Source: Euwallacea fornicatus
Taxonomy: Eukaryota > Arthropoda > Insecta > Coleoptera > Curculionidae
Direction of reading: 5' to 3'
Assembly (NCBI RefSeq): GCF_040115645.1
Contig: NC_089548.1
Location: forward strand, 5,580,001 to 5,644,000
Length of the DNA: 64,000 bases
The notes beneath the pieces were generated by a model. It saw nothing but the letters and a program-made list of their open reading frames with translations, was not told where the DNA came from and searched no databases. Position 1 is the stretch's first letter. Every line of letters starts with the position of its first letter. Below, in pieces: positions 1 to 12,200 of this stretch. The translations under genes were made by a program, and so were the position numbers.

Positions 1-171
1 CAGCGCTTATAGAAAAAATTCTTGAGCACCTTCGTTAATTTCATTTTGAATGATCCACCTTATATATGCTGAGTAATTCCTGGATTCGATAATTCAGGGA
101 ACGATGAAACTCCCAAAAATTAGGCGAAAGCGTATTGTTTCTTTGAATTGGAAAACTTTTATGGTTTTCAG

Positions 172-2717
172 GTAGTTGACCAATACTTGCCAGAATGTCA
201 CTTCTTCTTAGGCAACGTATTCGTGGAAATTTCTTGGGCCACGTGGATAAGCACTTTCAACGACGCACCTCAACAGATTAAAAATCGCGTGTATTATTGC
301 TTTTTAAACATCTTGGTAAAGTTATCAATAGAACCGAAAGACAGAAAAAACAATCTGGAAAAGGGCAGATCGATAATAATACAGGCAGAAAATTTTGACT
401 GGGGTAACCTAGAGCCTTTAGGGTTCCAACATATAATGGACTGGGTTGTGATGTCCTGCGACAGTTCCGTGATTTTCAAGCATGATATCTTAGATTTGGA
501 CTATAGACTTTTATGGTAAGTTCTTTTCTTCATAATATACGAGAAAAAATGTTTTACACTTTGCTCTTGCAGTTTATTGAAGCTTGTTTCTGGTTACAAT
601 AAAGTTTTACCTCAAGAAAGCCAAGACTTGATCACTAAAAGGCATACGTTTATAAAAGCTCATAGAAAATTGCTTTCTGTTTATGTGAGCAGAAATAGGA
701 ACATGACAAATTCTAGTGGTATTTCTGCCCTAATCAATGGTAAGTGTTATAAATTACAATAAAAATGTATCAACTGGCAAATTTATGCTTGATTTTAGGA
801 CAATTAGACGACTTGGATCTGGTGGTTACCACAAATAGTGAATTTGAGGTGTTGGTACGGGAAATTTTGTCGGTTATAAACATATCTGATGTATCAGAAT
901 GCAGTTTGAAAGTTACACTCAAATGGATTGAATCCAAAACGTACGGCTTAGCTGTAAAATCGCTACTGAAAGTTCTTGGACCGACCATAAATAATAGTAA
1001 ACATTTGGGGAAATTGTGTGAAGCCACTTTAATAAGCTATTTCAATACGAACAGTGAGCCTTTCAGAAATTATTTCGAAAATTTTTTAACGTTGTTTTCC
1101 CTAGTCCTAGAAAATAATATAGAAGAACCGACGTGGCAAGAGGCCAGCGAACTTTTACATATTTGTACCTCAAAACCATGCGACCTCGAGCAGGCTTTAA
1201 TAGAAGACGCTGCAATCCTCACGCTGAACGCTATTTTGCTTCAAAGGATACGCAGAAATATTAATACCGAGAATTTATTTAACGTTTGTCTGAGTTGGCT
1301 TGAAAAAATTAAGTTAAGGTAAGTGTCTATTGAAAGATAGTAATTCAATAACATTATAGTTAGAAGAAAAATTATGTACGAAATTCATTAGGGAACACCA
1401 TGTTATGTAACGTGAGACCTTGCTTCGCTTTTCTCTCAAAAACCTACTCGTTACGTAAATTTGTGCATTTCTCTATAGGTTGCACGAAAAGCTCGTACAT
1501 TTTAATTTCATGTTTAATTCTAGAGAGCCACTAGAATCGAAATTTCCTGTACTCTGGTTAACGATCTTAAGTTTATCTATTGAATATTGTGAAAAAGACG
1601 AATCGATTATGGCCGTGCAGCTACAGAAATTTTCTCGGATTCTTTTACAATTGTCGGAGGATTCTGGATCTAGTAGGTGGACACGTGGATTTCTAAATGT
1701 AATGGGCTTTAACAAATCTGAAGAGGTGACTGTCAAGTAAGTATGCCAGACAATTCAGCTGCGGCTTTTTACCATTTTACATTTTTTTTGTGCATCTTAC
1801 AACATTGCGCATTTAGTCACAAACGATAATGGTCAGACAATATTCTCAGCCGACTGAATCACAAACCTTAGATTGCAGCAATCACACCGCCAGCAACCTT
1901 CGTTAAGTGCGATTTTCGGCTTCTACGTTTCTCTTACAATCAGAACTGAATAATAAGTCATTTACACCGAACCAAATAATTCTATAGCTAAATATTAATT
2001 AGCAATTAGTAAATTAAAACGAATAATTTATAACAATTATTACAAGTACAAATAAATCATATAAATATTAAGAACAATTGTAAACAATAATATAAAAAAA
2101 ACTACTCGGTATTTTACACTCCTAATTATTTTATATCGATTTTACCATAGAATCAGTTTATTGAAGCACTACTTCGTTCTAACTCCTCTTTCAGTTTTCG
2201 ATTTATTTGTCGTGCAATGGCGGGTTATATTCTCGCACAACTCCCCGATATGAAGGCATTACCGAGGAAGGTACGATCATCGGCCAATGCGCCTAGTTCG
2301 ATCGGAACTCCTGGTGGAAACCCGGAATGTGCGAAGATCCTACTCGAATTAGACTTTGGTCAATCCACTGGGAAAATCAAAGATTGCGCTCAGTATGCAC
2401 TCACCAAGGTAACCTAATTATACATACTTAAAACTCTCGTAGTAAAGATTGTTTAGTAGGAAGTAATAGTGACGCCAACGTTCCCGCTTCGTTTCAACGG
2501 TATCTAGCGAAATTTTGTTTTTAAGCTTTCGACAATAATCAGTCTGAATCTGTATTTAACCATTGTTACCATGTACACAATTAACCTGCTATTTACTCTA
2601 TTGCAACACTTGCAGATTCAAGATCCTCACAACTCCCTCCACAACGCCGGAGAATTCCTGATGACATTGCTAAAGCAATTTTATAGTAACACCTACATAA
2701 AGAGTGTCGATCGCTGA
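172..2717 (+). CDS. Probable EPG5 (ectopic P-granules 5, autophagosome tether), C-terminal part
   Basis: Six coding exons join in phase: 172-515, 573-739, 799-1318, 1479-1736, 2195-2408 and 2616-2717. They give the last 534 residues of a protein that begins left of the window. Every junction has AG/GT sites and the frame closes at a TGA. The protein is helical, Leu-rich and without membrane segments, like the C-terminal scaffold of very large proteins. I assign EPG5 from the general look of the C-terminus: a FLG.VFVEI.W block near the start of the first exon, then a helical tail with an LPDM segment and a DPHNSLHNAGEFL block. EPG5 (about 2,500 aa) is a Rab7 effector that gives specificity to autophagosome-lysosome fusion. 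I recall the family sequence only loosely, so another giant helical scaffold protein is possible. A poly(A) signal lies 65 bases after the stop. Confidence 0.55.
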
Positions 2718-2781
2718 TGGTACGTTCATATTATCTTATTATTAATTTTGTTTTATTATGTTTTTAGCAGGCCATATTTTA

Positions 2782-2787
2782 AATAAA
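2782..2787 (+). terminator. Poly(A) signal of the EPG5-like gene
   Basis: AATAAA, 65 bases past the TGA of the upstream gene. It is the first canonical signal after the stop. Confidence 0.5.
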
Positions 2788-3230
2788 CCTAAGAATTACT
2801 GTGATGGTTTAGTAACTACGGAAAAATAACATAACTTATTATATATTTATAAAATACAGTTTTTTTATCAAGCGACCTTCACCTTCATTATTGTCTCTGT
2901 TCAAGTCACGACACATGAAAGTATTGTCCTAGATAAATGCTTCCGCATCGAAATCGGTTCCTAACACAAATTTACACACAAACAGGAAATTACAATAGAC
3001 ACTATATTAATAAAACTGTAAATTTACATCAAGTAACTAAACCTAATTACACATTATTAATCACATAGAAATTTAGGAATCAAATTTCATATTAATTGTA
3101 AGTATTTACACCATAAGTCGATTTTTGGTGAAGCTTTTTGGGTCTACAAATTTTACCAATTGGACGTAATATACTGAATATTCATTCATTCGATAGCTAT
3201 ATACTTCTTATACGAAATTCGAGTTTTTCG
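2788..3230. other. Intergenic, convergent 3' ends
   Basis: AT-rich spacer between the stop of the plus-strand gene and the stop of the minus-strand FAM89-type gene. I see no coding exon, repeat or RNA in it. It probably holds both 3' UTRs. Confidence 0.5.
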
Positions 3231-6200
3231 CTAACAATTCGACGTAGAAATCAAACAATAATCGTCATCCTCGATGCTCGAAGGCGTCGGAGAGGGTGCT
3301 GATTCGTAATTTAATTTCTCCTCTTCTTGGCTTTGCAGCATTTGTCGGAAATCGTGAATCGATTCGCTGAGGAACCACAGTTTTGACAGCAAAAACAGAT
3401 CTTGTTGTCTCAAACTTTCCTAAGAATTCATGTCAATTGTTAATTATCAGTAACAATTACAATCAAAATAAATTACAAATTGTATTTCTGAGCCACCTTC
3501 TGTGAAGTACATGGAAGATTTACATTCAACGCTTTCGACGGGACTGAGTAACGGTAACAGTAAAAATTCGAAAACAAAAAAAGAAGTAAAATAAAATCGA
3601 AAAATCACTACTCCTTTAAATGGTACAGAGGGTTTGGATGAATTAGTTATTTTTAAAACTTCACCTCTTATTTCTCAAATCATCTTATTTCTAAATATAT
3701 TGATCGCCTTTTTTAAATTAAATTTATTATTATGGTCGAAGAAAAAAAAGTTCAAACACGAAAGCGCTATGTGTTCACCAATATCTGGGAGAGCTGAAGT
3801 AAATTCGAATATGTACTCTGCACAATTTTTCATTTTTAATCGATATGATCGTCGCGCGGCTGATGCCCAAAAGCGAGTCTTAATGCGCTTTTGGTAAGCT
3901 GAGACACAGCAAAAAATATGGTGAACCCCTTCGAGACCGGTTTTTCCATATGTCTGATGGTTACTTTTGACTGTAAGTTACTTCCATGTGCAGTTTTAAC
4001 AGGACGTTGAAGGCCCGGCCCTAAGTGACTTATTTATTACCTACCATTTCCCGACGTAACACTGCTAACTGCCTATCCAACTTGGTTTCTTGTCTGCCAT
4101 TAATTTTCTTTTTGAAACCAGTGTCTGGTGATTGTGAATGTTCGATGTCCAACATATAGCCATTTTCTGCAGGTTCTGTGGGCTCGTACAACTTAAATCC
4201 CGACAAGGCCTTTGGGAGAGGTGGTAGACGGTATGCTTGACATAGCTCTTTAATTCTTAAAAACGGAATGCATGAATAATACCAGATACTTCAACAGGCC
4301 GACAAAACTGTAAAAGCAATGCTATATCTACTTCTTCTAAACCGTTGCTCGAAATAAAAAATAATCAGATCAGTGACAACCTCTAAACAATGCTTTCTTC
4401 TTAAATGAGAAACGTGTGTACTTAAAAATTTTACAGCAATTAAAACACAATTAAGGAGCGGTGCTTTTTGTTAGATTTTAGCATTCTTAGAAACGGGCAA
4501 TTTTCTACGCAAACAAGAACAAAATAATTTATAACGAAGAAATATTAAAGTGGCATTAGAAAATGCCATTTATTATTTCTTCACTTCGTCATCACATGCC
4601 ATGACGGACACTTGTCTGAGCCGTACTTTTTGATTAATCTAACTAGATAGAAATGGAAAAATTATACGAATAGACAGAAACCTCTGCAGAAAGAGAGAGG
4701 CGATAAAAATCAAATTTCTGATTGTCCGTATCCTATGGATGTCACTTATGGTCACGAACCAACCGGACAATCAAAATTGGAGAAGTTTCAAATAAATACT
4801 GTAGAGTTCTTACTAAGGGGCATTTGTGGGCTTTAACTATCTATGAAAAAGTAGGTTGATTCAGGTTCATTATGTGACATAGGAAGGCAACGTTCTCAAA
4901 TTACCTGTTTTATCAACCCAGAGCCATTATTTTAAACTACTTACTTATCATTCCTGTCGCCATTTTCGCTATCCGTATTTTCAACTTTAATATAACAGCT
5001 CGACAATTTAACTTTTTTCCCGTCGTTAACTCCATACCAGTCGTTTATTTGTATGTTATCCCCGACTTGCATATCGTTAGAGTCTAACGGCAACACACAC
5101 TGCCTTTTTAAATCATCGTCGTGACAGTTTTTCATATTCTGCAGTTCCTCGATTAAGAACTCGTGATTCTCTCGGTCATTAAATTTAACTTTTCTATCAC
5201 CCGCTGCCTTTTTTATTTCATCACGCTCCAGTGACTGTTTCTTCGTCGCAGGCTCGTTAACTACGATAACCGTTAGATTTTCATCTTCTGAGGGTTTAGA
5301 TGTCCCGTTGTAATCTGAATCAAAATGATTCGCTATTTTCACCACGTGATCATCATCTTCTTTAATGCTCTCTAGGGACGATGTGAGGCTAACTGGAGGA
5401 GCCAAATTCACCTCCAGGACTGAGGCGAACATTTCGTCTATTAAAGTGTTCACATGATTCTTGTCATTGAGTATTTCTTCCCAATTTTTATCTGAAAGAT
5501 CAGATTTTGAGGAAATGGTGTTGGTGGGCGACTGGGAAAGCGGAGACGATGAAACTGCTTCATCATGGTTGTCAGTAGAGTCTGTGTAGAGTTCTATAAA
5601 GAAAAACGTTGTTTTAGTGAATAGAATAGAACTGGTTACATCTCTACATGCTTTTACCAATATTATTTTTTTGTTACATAGTGAGACCATCACTGCGAAA
5701 ATCAATAAAATAATTTCAGTTTTTTTCATTTTTTATAAGCAATTAGATGAGTAAACATAGTCGAGACCACAGGCTATAGTTATGTGTGTTTATACAGCGT
5801 TTCCCAGCTTTTAAGGGCAGGCTTTAACCACAATTTCTACATAAAAAAACAATCGTGGTTTGCTATACAGGGTATCTCGTATTAGTAGGTCAATTAGCTA
5901 ACCGGAGATTCTTTATGCGAAAATAATTGAACTTTCCGTGTGGCATTGTTTTGGCGCTTTATATTCATTACACAAGGTGTTGAAGTTAGTAAAAGAAAAT
6001 TACTTTTGTTATTAATTTGAGTGTTTCTTAACATATTTTAATGAAATTTTGCTGTGATAGTAGTTCGATTATGTACATATTTTCTATGATTTGGGTTAAA
6101 AAATTTGGAAAAACGATGAGGAAAATGGGGGGTCGTGTATACGTATTTCCCAAACATTTTTTCGCGGACGCCAATAGTGCATTTGTTTAGTTATTCAAAT

Positions 6201-9200
6201 TAGTTGTTTCTTTATCTTGATTTCTTCATTCGTGTGAAGTTTTCATTTGCAGCTTACTTTAAAAAATGTTTGAGCTTGTTGCTTCCCAATACGCGACTTG
6301 AATTATACATCATTGCAAAATATCATTGAAATATGTTAAGAAAAGTCGAAGTTATTAACGAAAATATTTTTTTCCTAAATTGAACACACTGTAATGAGTA
6401 TAAAGCGCAATAAGGAAAATTAATTATTTACGCATAGGGAATCTCCGGTTAGTGGATTGGGCTACTACTACGAGACACCCTGTATAACACAACATCGAAA
6501 CTTTCAGACTTCCGGTGTAAAAAAGGTTTAGAAAATTATTGTTTTGTTGTTTGTTGTTTAGAAAAAAGTTAAGTTATTTTGTGGATAAGCAGAATCATAA
6601 ACATCAGAATGTAAGTAAAAACGGACCAGAAAATAAGAGGAATTTCTAATTTTTTGTCCATTCATAAAAAAATCATCAGTTTTATTCAGTTTCAGGTTCA
6701 TTTTTAAGTTTGTAAATATTATATTGTTGCGTGTAAAATGCCAGGACGTGAAATTTATGCATCTAATAGGGTTACGAGATACACAAACTGTTAAAGACTC
6801 CAGAATCCTTCATTATTTTAATACTTGAAAGGTACGTAGAAACTGGTACAGTTAAAAGGAGACCACAAGGTGGGTGATCATGGTTTCTACATGAAAAAGA
6901 GGATGGTACTTGGTCCAATATGCCTGTAGACATCGATATCATACAGATCAAGCCCTTAGAAATCATGTCCGGCGTAGATTTCACCTTGTTTTATCTACCT
7001 CTACGTTAAGAAGATTTCATAGTGTGAATCTTCGTGCAACAAGACATTTAAGGATATCTTAAATATCTTCTTGCAAATACTCTATGCTCAAGACACTGAG
7101 TCGCCAGAACTAGAATTGGATTGCAGAATGATGACATTAGGCAACAGATCTGGAAAGAGCCAGGTTGTCAACAAAGATTGAATTTTCCTCTAGAGGTTGC
7201 TCCTCAAGAGACGAAACATTAATTTCTATTCGTGAGAATATGACAAGTCCAACACACTCTGATACAGTTACCCGGCCAATTACCCACGTATTACGCAACG
7301 TTAATTTCGTCTTCAGAGACGATAATGCGCGACCACATCGCGTAAGAATATTTGAGAGAGTACTTAAAAAAGGGTAACATACCAGATTGCTTTGGCGAGG
7401 GAACTCTCTAGATCAAAATCTGATTGAAAACTTGTGGGATCATCTAGTATGTATCTAGAAGAGGTCACCACTGCATCAATATCTTCGCAAATCAGGATGA
7501 CTTAATTGTAGTGATATTAGAGGAACGGAGTATTATTCCGCAAGAGATGCTTAACTGGTTGATTGTGTCAATGCACCACATATCAGTTTGTTGATGAATA
7601 GAAGAGGTGGTGATATTTATTATTAATTATTGCTGTTTAGTGTTGTAAATTTTGTAAAAGTATTGTTATTTCTAAAAATGCGTTAATAAATAAACATAAT
7701 TTACCAATAACATGGGGGTCCAAAACATTTGACATCGCGTGTAGATGATCTCCCAAAAATGTTTCGTAACAGAAACACAGTGTTTCGTAGAAAATTACTT
7801 ATGTACAAACTTATTAACTTCTTACACACCCCTTCATATATTTTATATAAATTTTGTAGGTCTTACTCATATTAAACATCCAAATTTTTTGAAGTAAAAT
7901 AGAATATTTGATTTCAAAAGTAACGGGCACACAAGCACTACCTTGAATGTATTTAAAGGAGGAAAATGTATGGCATTGGCTTTTCTCGAAATAAAAATCT
8001 CCGTTTTCTCTTGTAATCTCCGTTCATTTCTGAATAAAACAAATATGTATTTTTTGGTGCGAAACACGTCGTTTTAAGCTAAAAAAATAAAAAAATGTAT
8101 ACTCGAGCAGTTGTTAAGATTATTGCATTTCATAGGCACTTCTCGAAGTAAATAAAAGTTGGCGCTGGGAGAACACGTTATAAAATTCAATAATGAAACA
8201 ACTTGTTAGTTATAAATTTTTTTTTGTTTAAAATAATGAAAATTGCCTCAACGCTATTTTTAAGATAACAATTTTAAAAATTAACTGCTGATGCATTAAG
8301 ACGATTTAAATTTTTTTTTAATCTAAAACGATGTGTTTCCCAAAACAAGATTAAATATCTTTAATATTCAAAAATGAATGCAGTTTACAAATGTGATTTT
8401 TATTTCAAGAAAAACCAGTGCCCTACGCTTTTTCTTTTAAATATATTCAACGTAATGTTCATGGACTATACTACTGTTGACATCAAATATTACATTTTAC
8501 TTTAAAAAATTAGTTGTTCGATATGAGTAACTCCCATAAAATTTCTATAAACTATACCAAGGAGTGTATGAGAAATTAATAAATATGTACGTATGTAATT
8601 TTCAACGAATACTTCGACGTACTGTATTTCTGTAACAATTTTTTTTTTCGAATATAAGCTATACAGCAAACTAAGATTGTTTTTCTAAGTAGAAATCGCG
8701 GTTAAAGGTTCACCCTTAAAAGTTGGGACATCCGGTATAATGAAAACTCAAATCGACACCACACTAGCATTCAGTTGGATCGCACCGAGTTCCTGGCGAT
8801 GAAGCACTAACTTTAATCAGAAGCTTTTGATATGAAACCCAAGTAAATATTTACCATTGTTTTGAAACATATCACTTTAAAATACTCGAAGGTCTCTATA
8901 AAAAAAAAACACGAACTCCGCTTTATTTAAACACTGAAGCGTCACTAATAATAATACCCACATTTAGTACGCGTATGCTTATGATTTGCAGTCCACGACT
9001 TATTTAAGTGAAGATAACATTCAGATAGCAATGAAAAATTGATATGTATGATAATTTCCTTGAGTCATCCATTTGCGAAAATTACTTCAAAAGAGATAAG
9101 AAAATAAAAAAATTAATCAGTGCAGCACTAATATCAATTTAAAAATATTGCTTTGGACATTTGCGACGTCACCAGAAAAAATGTCCAGTCATTATCATAA

Positions 9201-12200
9201 TCTGACGTCAAGACTGGGGTGTCTTAGCGTAAATCCAAGGTATCAGTTTGAAAATTTTGGTTGTGACGCGGAAATAAGTATTAGATCTTTAAAATATGAA
9301 TTAAATCCCAGAGGTACATTCCCTAACAGCCGTACACCTATAATGTACCCTTATGTTCCGCCTATGAACACCACGACTTTTTAGCCGATAATTGCCTCTT
9401 CGCCGTAATAGACTTATTTGTGCTAGGCCTCGGTTTTAGTCTTGAAGAACTTGGTAAAGCGTATAAAAGATCTCTTAGCCGAATTGCCGCGTGGAAGTCG
9501 ACTTCATTAACGGAGTTTCCTCGTACTGTAACTTGATTAATTAAGACGCGCTATTACTTAATAGTGAAATAAATGAGTTCCTAAATGGTTCCTGAGTTTG
9601 CCGTTCCAATGCCCATTACACACAATTATAATTTAAAACTGCCTGAGTAGAACTCGGTGAAAGTCAGTTTGTTCATATGAAAACAAAACTTTACAACAAA
9701 AACATAAGAATTAAATTGGAAATTCTTGACGACGCGGTTGGGGTCATGGAGGCGTTAGACTTGAATGACAATCAATCGGGAATTCTGATTTCTTTTTCAT
9801 TTCTAATTTCGTCGAATCACAATGCAGTGATCCATCATCTATACCTGCAAAAATTATGCACTCTTACCTCTTTGAGAAAGTTGCCGTCTTTCTCCATCGT
9901 CCCGAGACCGGAGCGCAGTCCTCCTCCAACTGGGATCTTCGACAGTTTTAACACTAAGGTCATCTTTGAACTTTGGCTTACTTACACTAATCACTTGCAT
10001 AGATTTCCCGAGATTATCCGCACTTTTTCTACCATTTTTTCGCACGTCTTGTGATGAGATATTATGAGATCGCGTTTTACAGTTATCTGATTGATAAATC
10101 ACTGGTCTTGTGCTGTGGTTTTCCACTTTGTCTGAACGAAGACATAACGGTAACGACTGACAGTGGCTGAGTGTAACATTACTGTTCTGGTTTAATCGTC
10201 GTTGCGGTAATGGTTTGCTGGTTTTAACTTTGTCGTCGTTGTTCATGGAACCAGTAGGGCTGGAAATAAAATACAAATATGATCAGGGCTTTCCTCTCGG
10301 ATTTCTTCGAAATATGTGAATTTCTTCAGAATGTTAGGAGAAAAGTCAGCGGCACCCTTTAATTTACTACTTCTGGCACTGGGTGAGTGAAATTGTTGCA
10401 ATGGAAAAAAGGCACTCCACTTCACCGTTTCCTGACCGCCATACTGGCCATCTTTCGAAATAATTTGACGTTTTTTCAATTTTAACAATTTTTTTTCCAC
10501 AACCTGTTAGGACCTCCCTTATGAATTCCCAGTCGACGTGGCAACATCGCCATCGCCGGTGAAGCGTTACTTTTATTACGTTTTTGTTTATGTATGAGGG
10601 AAGACCACTCGTCTCGAAAATTTGCTTGTTGTGCCTCGTGATTACTCGATAGTGTTAACACACGTATCAGCGTTCCATGCCAATAAGCCTTAGGGATTGT
10701 TAGAAAGGTTGTTGGTTATTTTTTGGAAAAAAAAACAGTGCGTTTAAAACTGCACACTCAGAGCGGTCCGAACGTGAATATCCATTCCACTATTAATTAA
10801 GCGACCATTTTTTGGTCTTTCGATCCGGATTCACATCATGACACTCTTAATGAACTTAAATATAACATTCTATAGATCGCTCAGTACAAAAACCGATGCA
10901 CGTCATAAACCACATAATTTCATTGCCAATCCTCACGTTTAAATTACCAAAAGTTTTCAGCGAGGACTTCGTCTCCACGTAAACAATAATTATGATGATG
11001 CACTCCAAAAGTACTTTGACCTAAGGGCAACTTATGCGTTAACGTATAATAAAATATTTCAACTTAACATGCTCGTAAACAATGGAAATGTTTACAACAA
11101 CTTTGGAAACAGGGCGCGGTGTTGTCAAATTTGTCGTATGGTTGTCCATTTTGACACTATGTCTTCGATTTACTGAATGTTCTTCATAAACTACATTTAT
11201 CATGAGATATGCATATTTCATAAAAAAGTGTTGCTAAACGTACATTGATGCAACATTAAGGGAATATGAATATATGTTCTCTGAAATACATGGAAATGAT
11301 AAACAGCACGTATTTTACACTTAGGATAGTTCATTTGCGCATTTATCTCGAATATAAAGGTGTTCGCCTAGACCTAAATAAATTTAGTTCGGCTAATACC
11401 AAATGCCGAACACCATTTAGCTTCAGGGGACTTAAAAGCTGCTGGTAACCGAGGTGTGTACACATCAGTCGTTAAATAACATTAACGATACACAAGTGCA
11501 AGACAAGGTGCAATTCAATAGTGCACCTTTTTTGGGTTCATTTAACCGATCATGGCTGCGCTAAATATAAATTTTAAACTCAGAAAATGTAACATTTTTT
11601 CACCCAACCTTAGAGCCGCAAGTGCGAACTATTGCACAGATTTGGCCTTGGTAATTATATTTTTTTAAGTTTGTTTGGCATTTAGCAGGTTAATTTACAG
11701 GTTTTCAAAGATTTTACTGTTTGCAAAAGTAGATGCTTCATCTGTTTCGTATCACCGTCATAAATCTGTGAGTAGTTTAGAATTTTTATTTACAATGTAG
11801 TATCGCGAGGTTTGCGAATCGCATCTAAAAAAAAGGGAGAGAACGGCAAAATTACCAATAGCGATATGCACAATGATTCTTAATCGATCAGTGCTAAATT
11901 CATCAAAAAGGAGAATATTAGTCGGGGAGTGCTTCAGTCGGCAATACTGATCATCCTGCACAATAAATCATTATATACCAGAAATACGGTGCGGCTCTAA
12001 ATTATCACAACCTCTACGGTAAACATTTTAAAAAATTATTCCTTTTTGAAAATTTAAAAGCAATATTAAATAGGCCAAAAAATACTATCTTTTAACGTTT
12101 TTTTTTAATTTTATTAAATATTGTTTAGATCGTCATTGGCTTAAAATAGCCGATTTTTTAAAATTTAAACATGGGTCGACTGACACTTTAAATTAGAGGG

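Larger units (their letters stand above)
5791..8739. mobile_element. Composite element bounded by about 80-bp inverted repeats
   Basis: 5791-5865 and 8660-8739 are inverted copies of each other, with shared blocks CTTTTAAGGG, CTTTAACC, GATTTCTAC-like and AAAAACAATC. Both ends are TA-flanked (TATACAGCG... and its mate TATACCGGA...). The interior carries a separate TACAGGG element and a decayed Tc1-type transposase. This is either one large decayed Tc1/mariner-type transposon or nested insertions. Confidence 0.65.
5594..9867. other. 4.3-kb intron of the FAM89-type gene, mostly transposon
   Basis: Holds a nested set of DNA elements (5791-8739) and then about 1.1 kb (8740-9867) of AT-rich sequence in which I see no feature. 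Confidence 0.7.

Noticed and set aside
9148..9384. Plus-strand 78-codon frame
   Set aside because: No family features, inside an intron of the opposite-strand gene.
10243..10500. Minus-strand 85-codon frame starting MEKKLLKLKKRQ
   Set aside because: It runs through the acceptor of the 9868-10259 exon in a different frame and has no donor that would join it. Probably intron.
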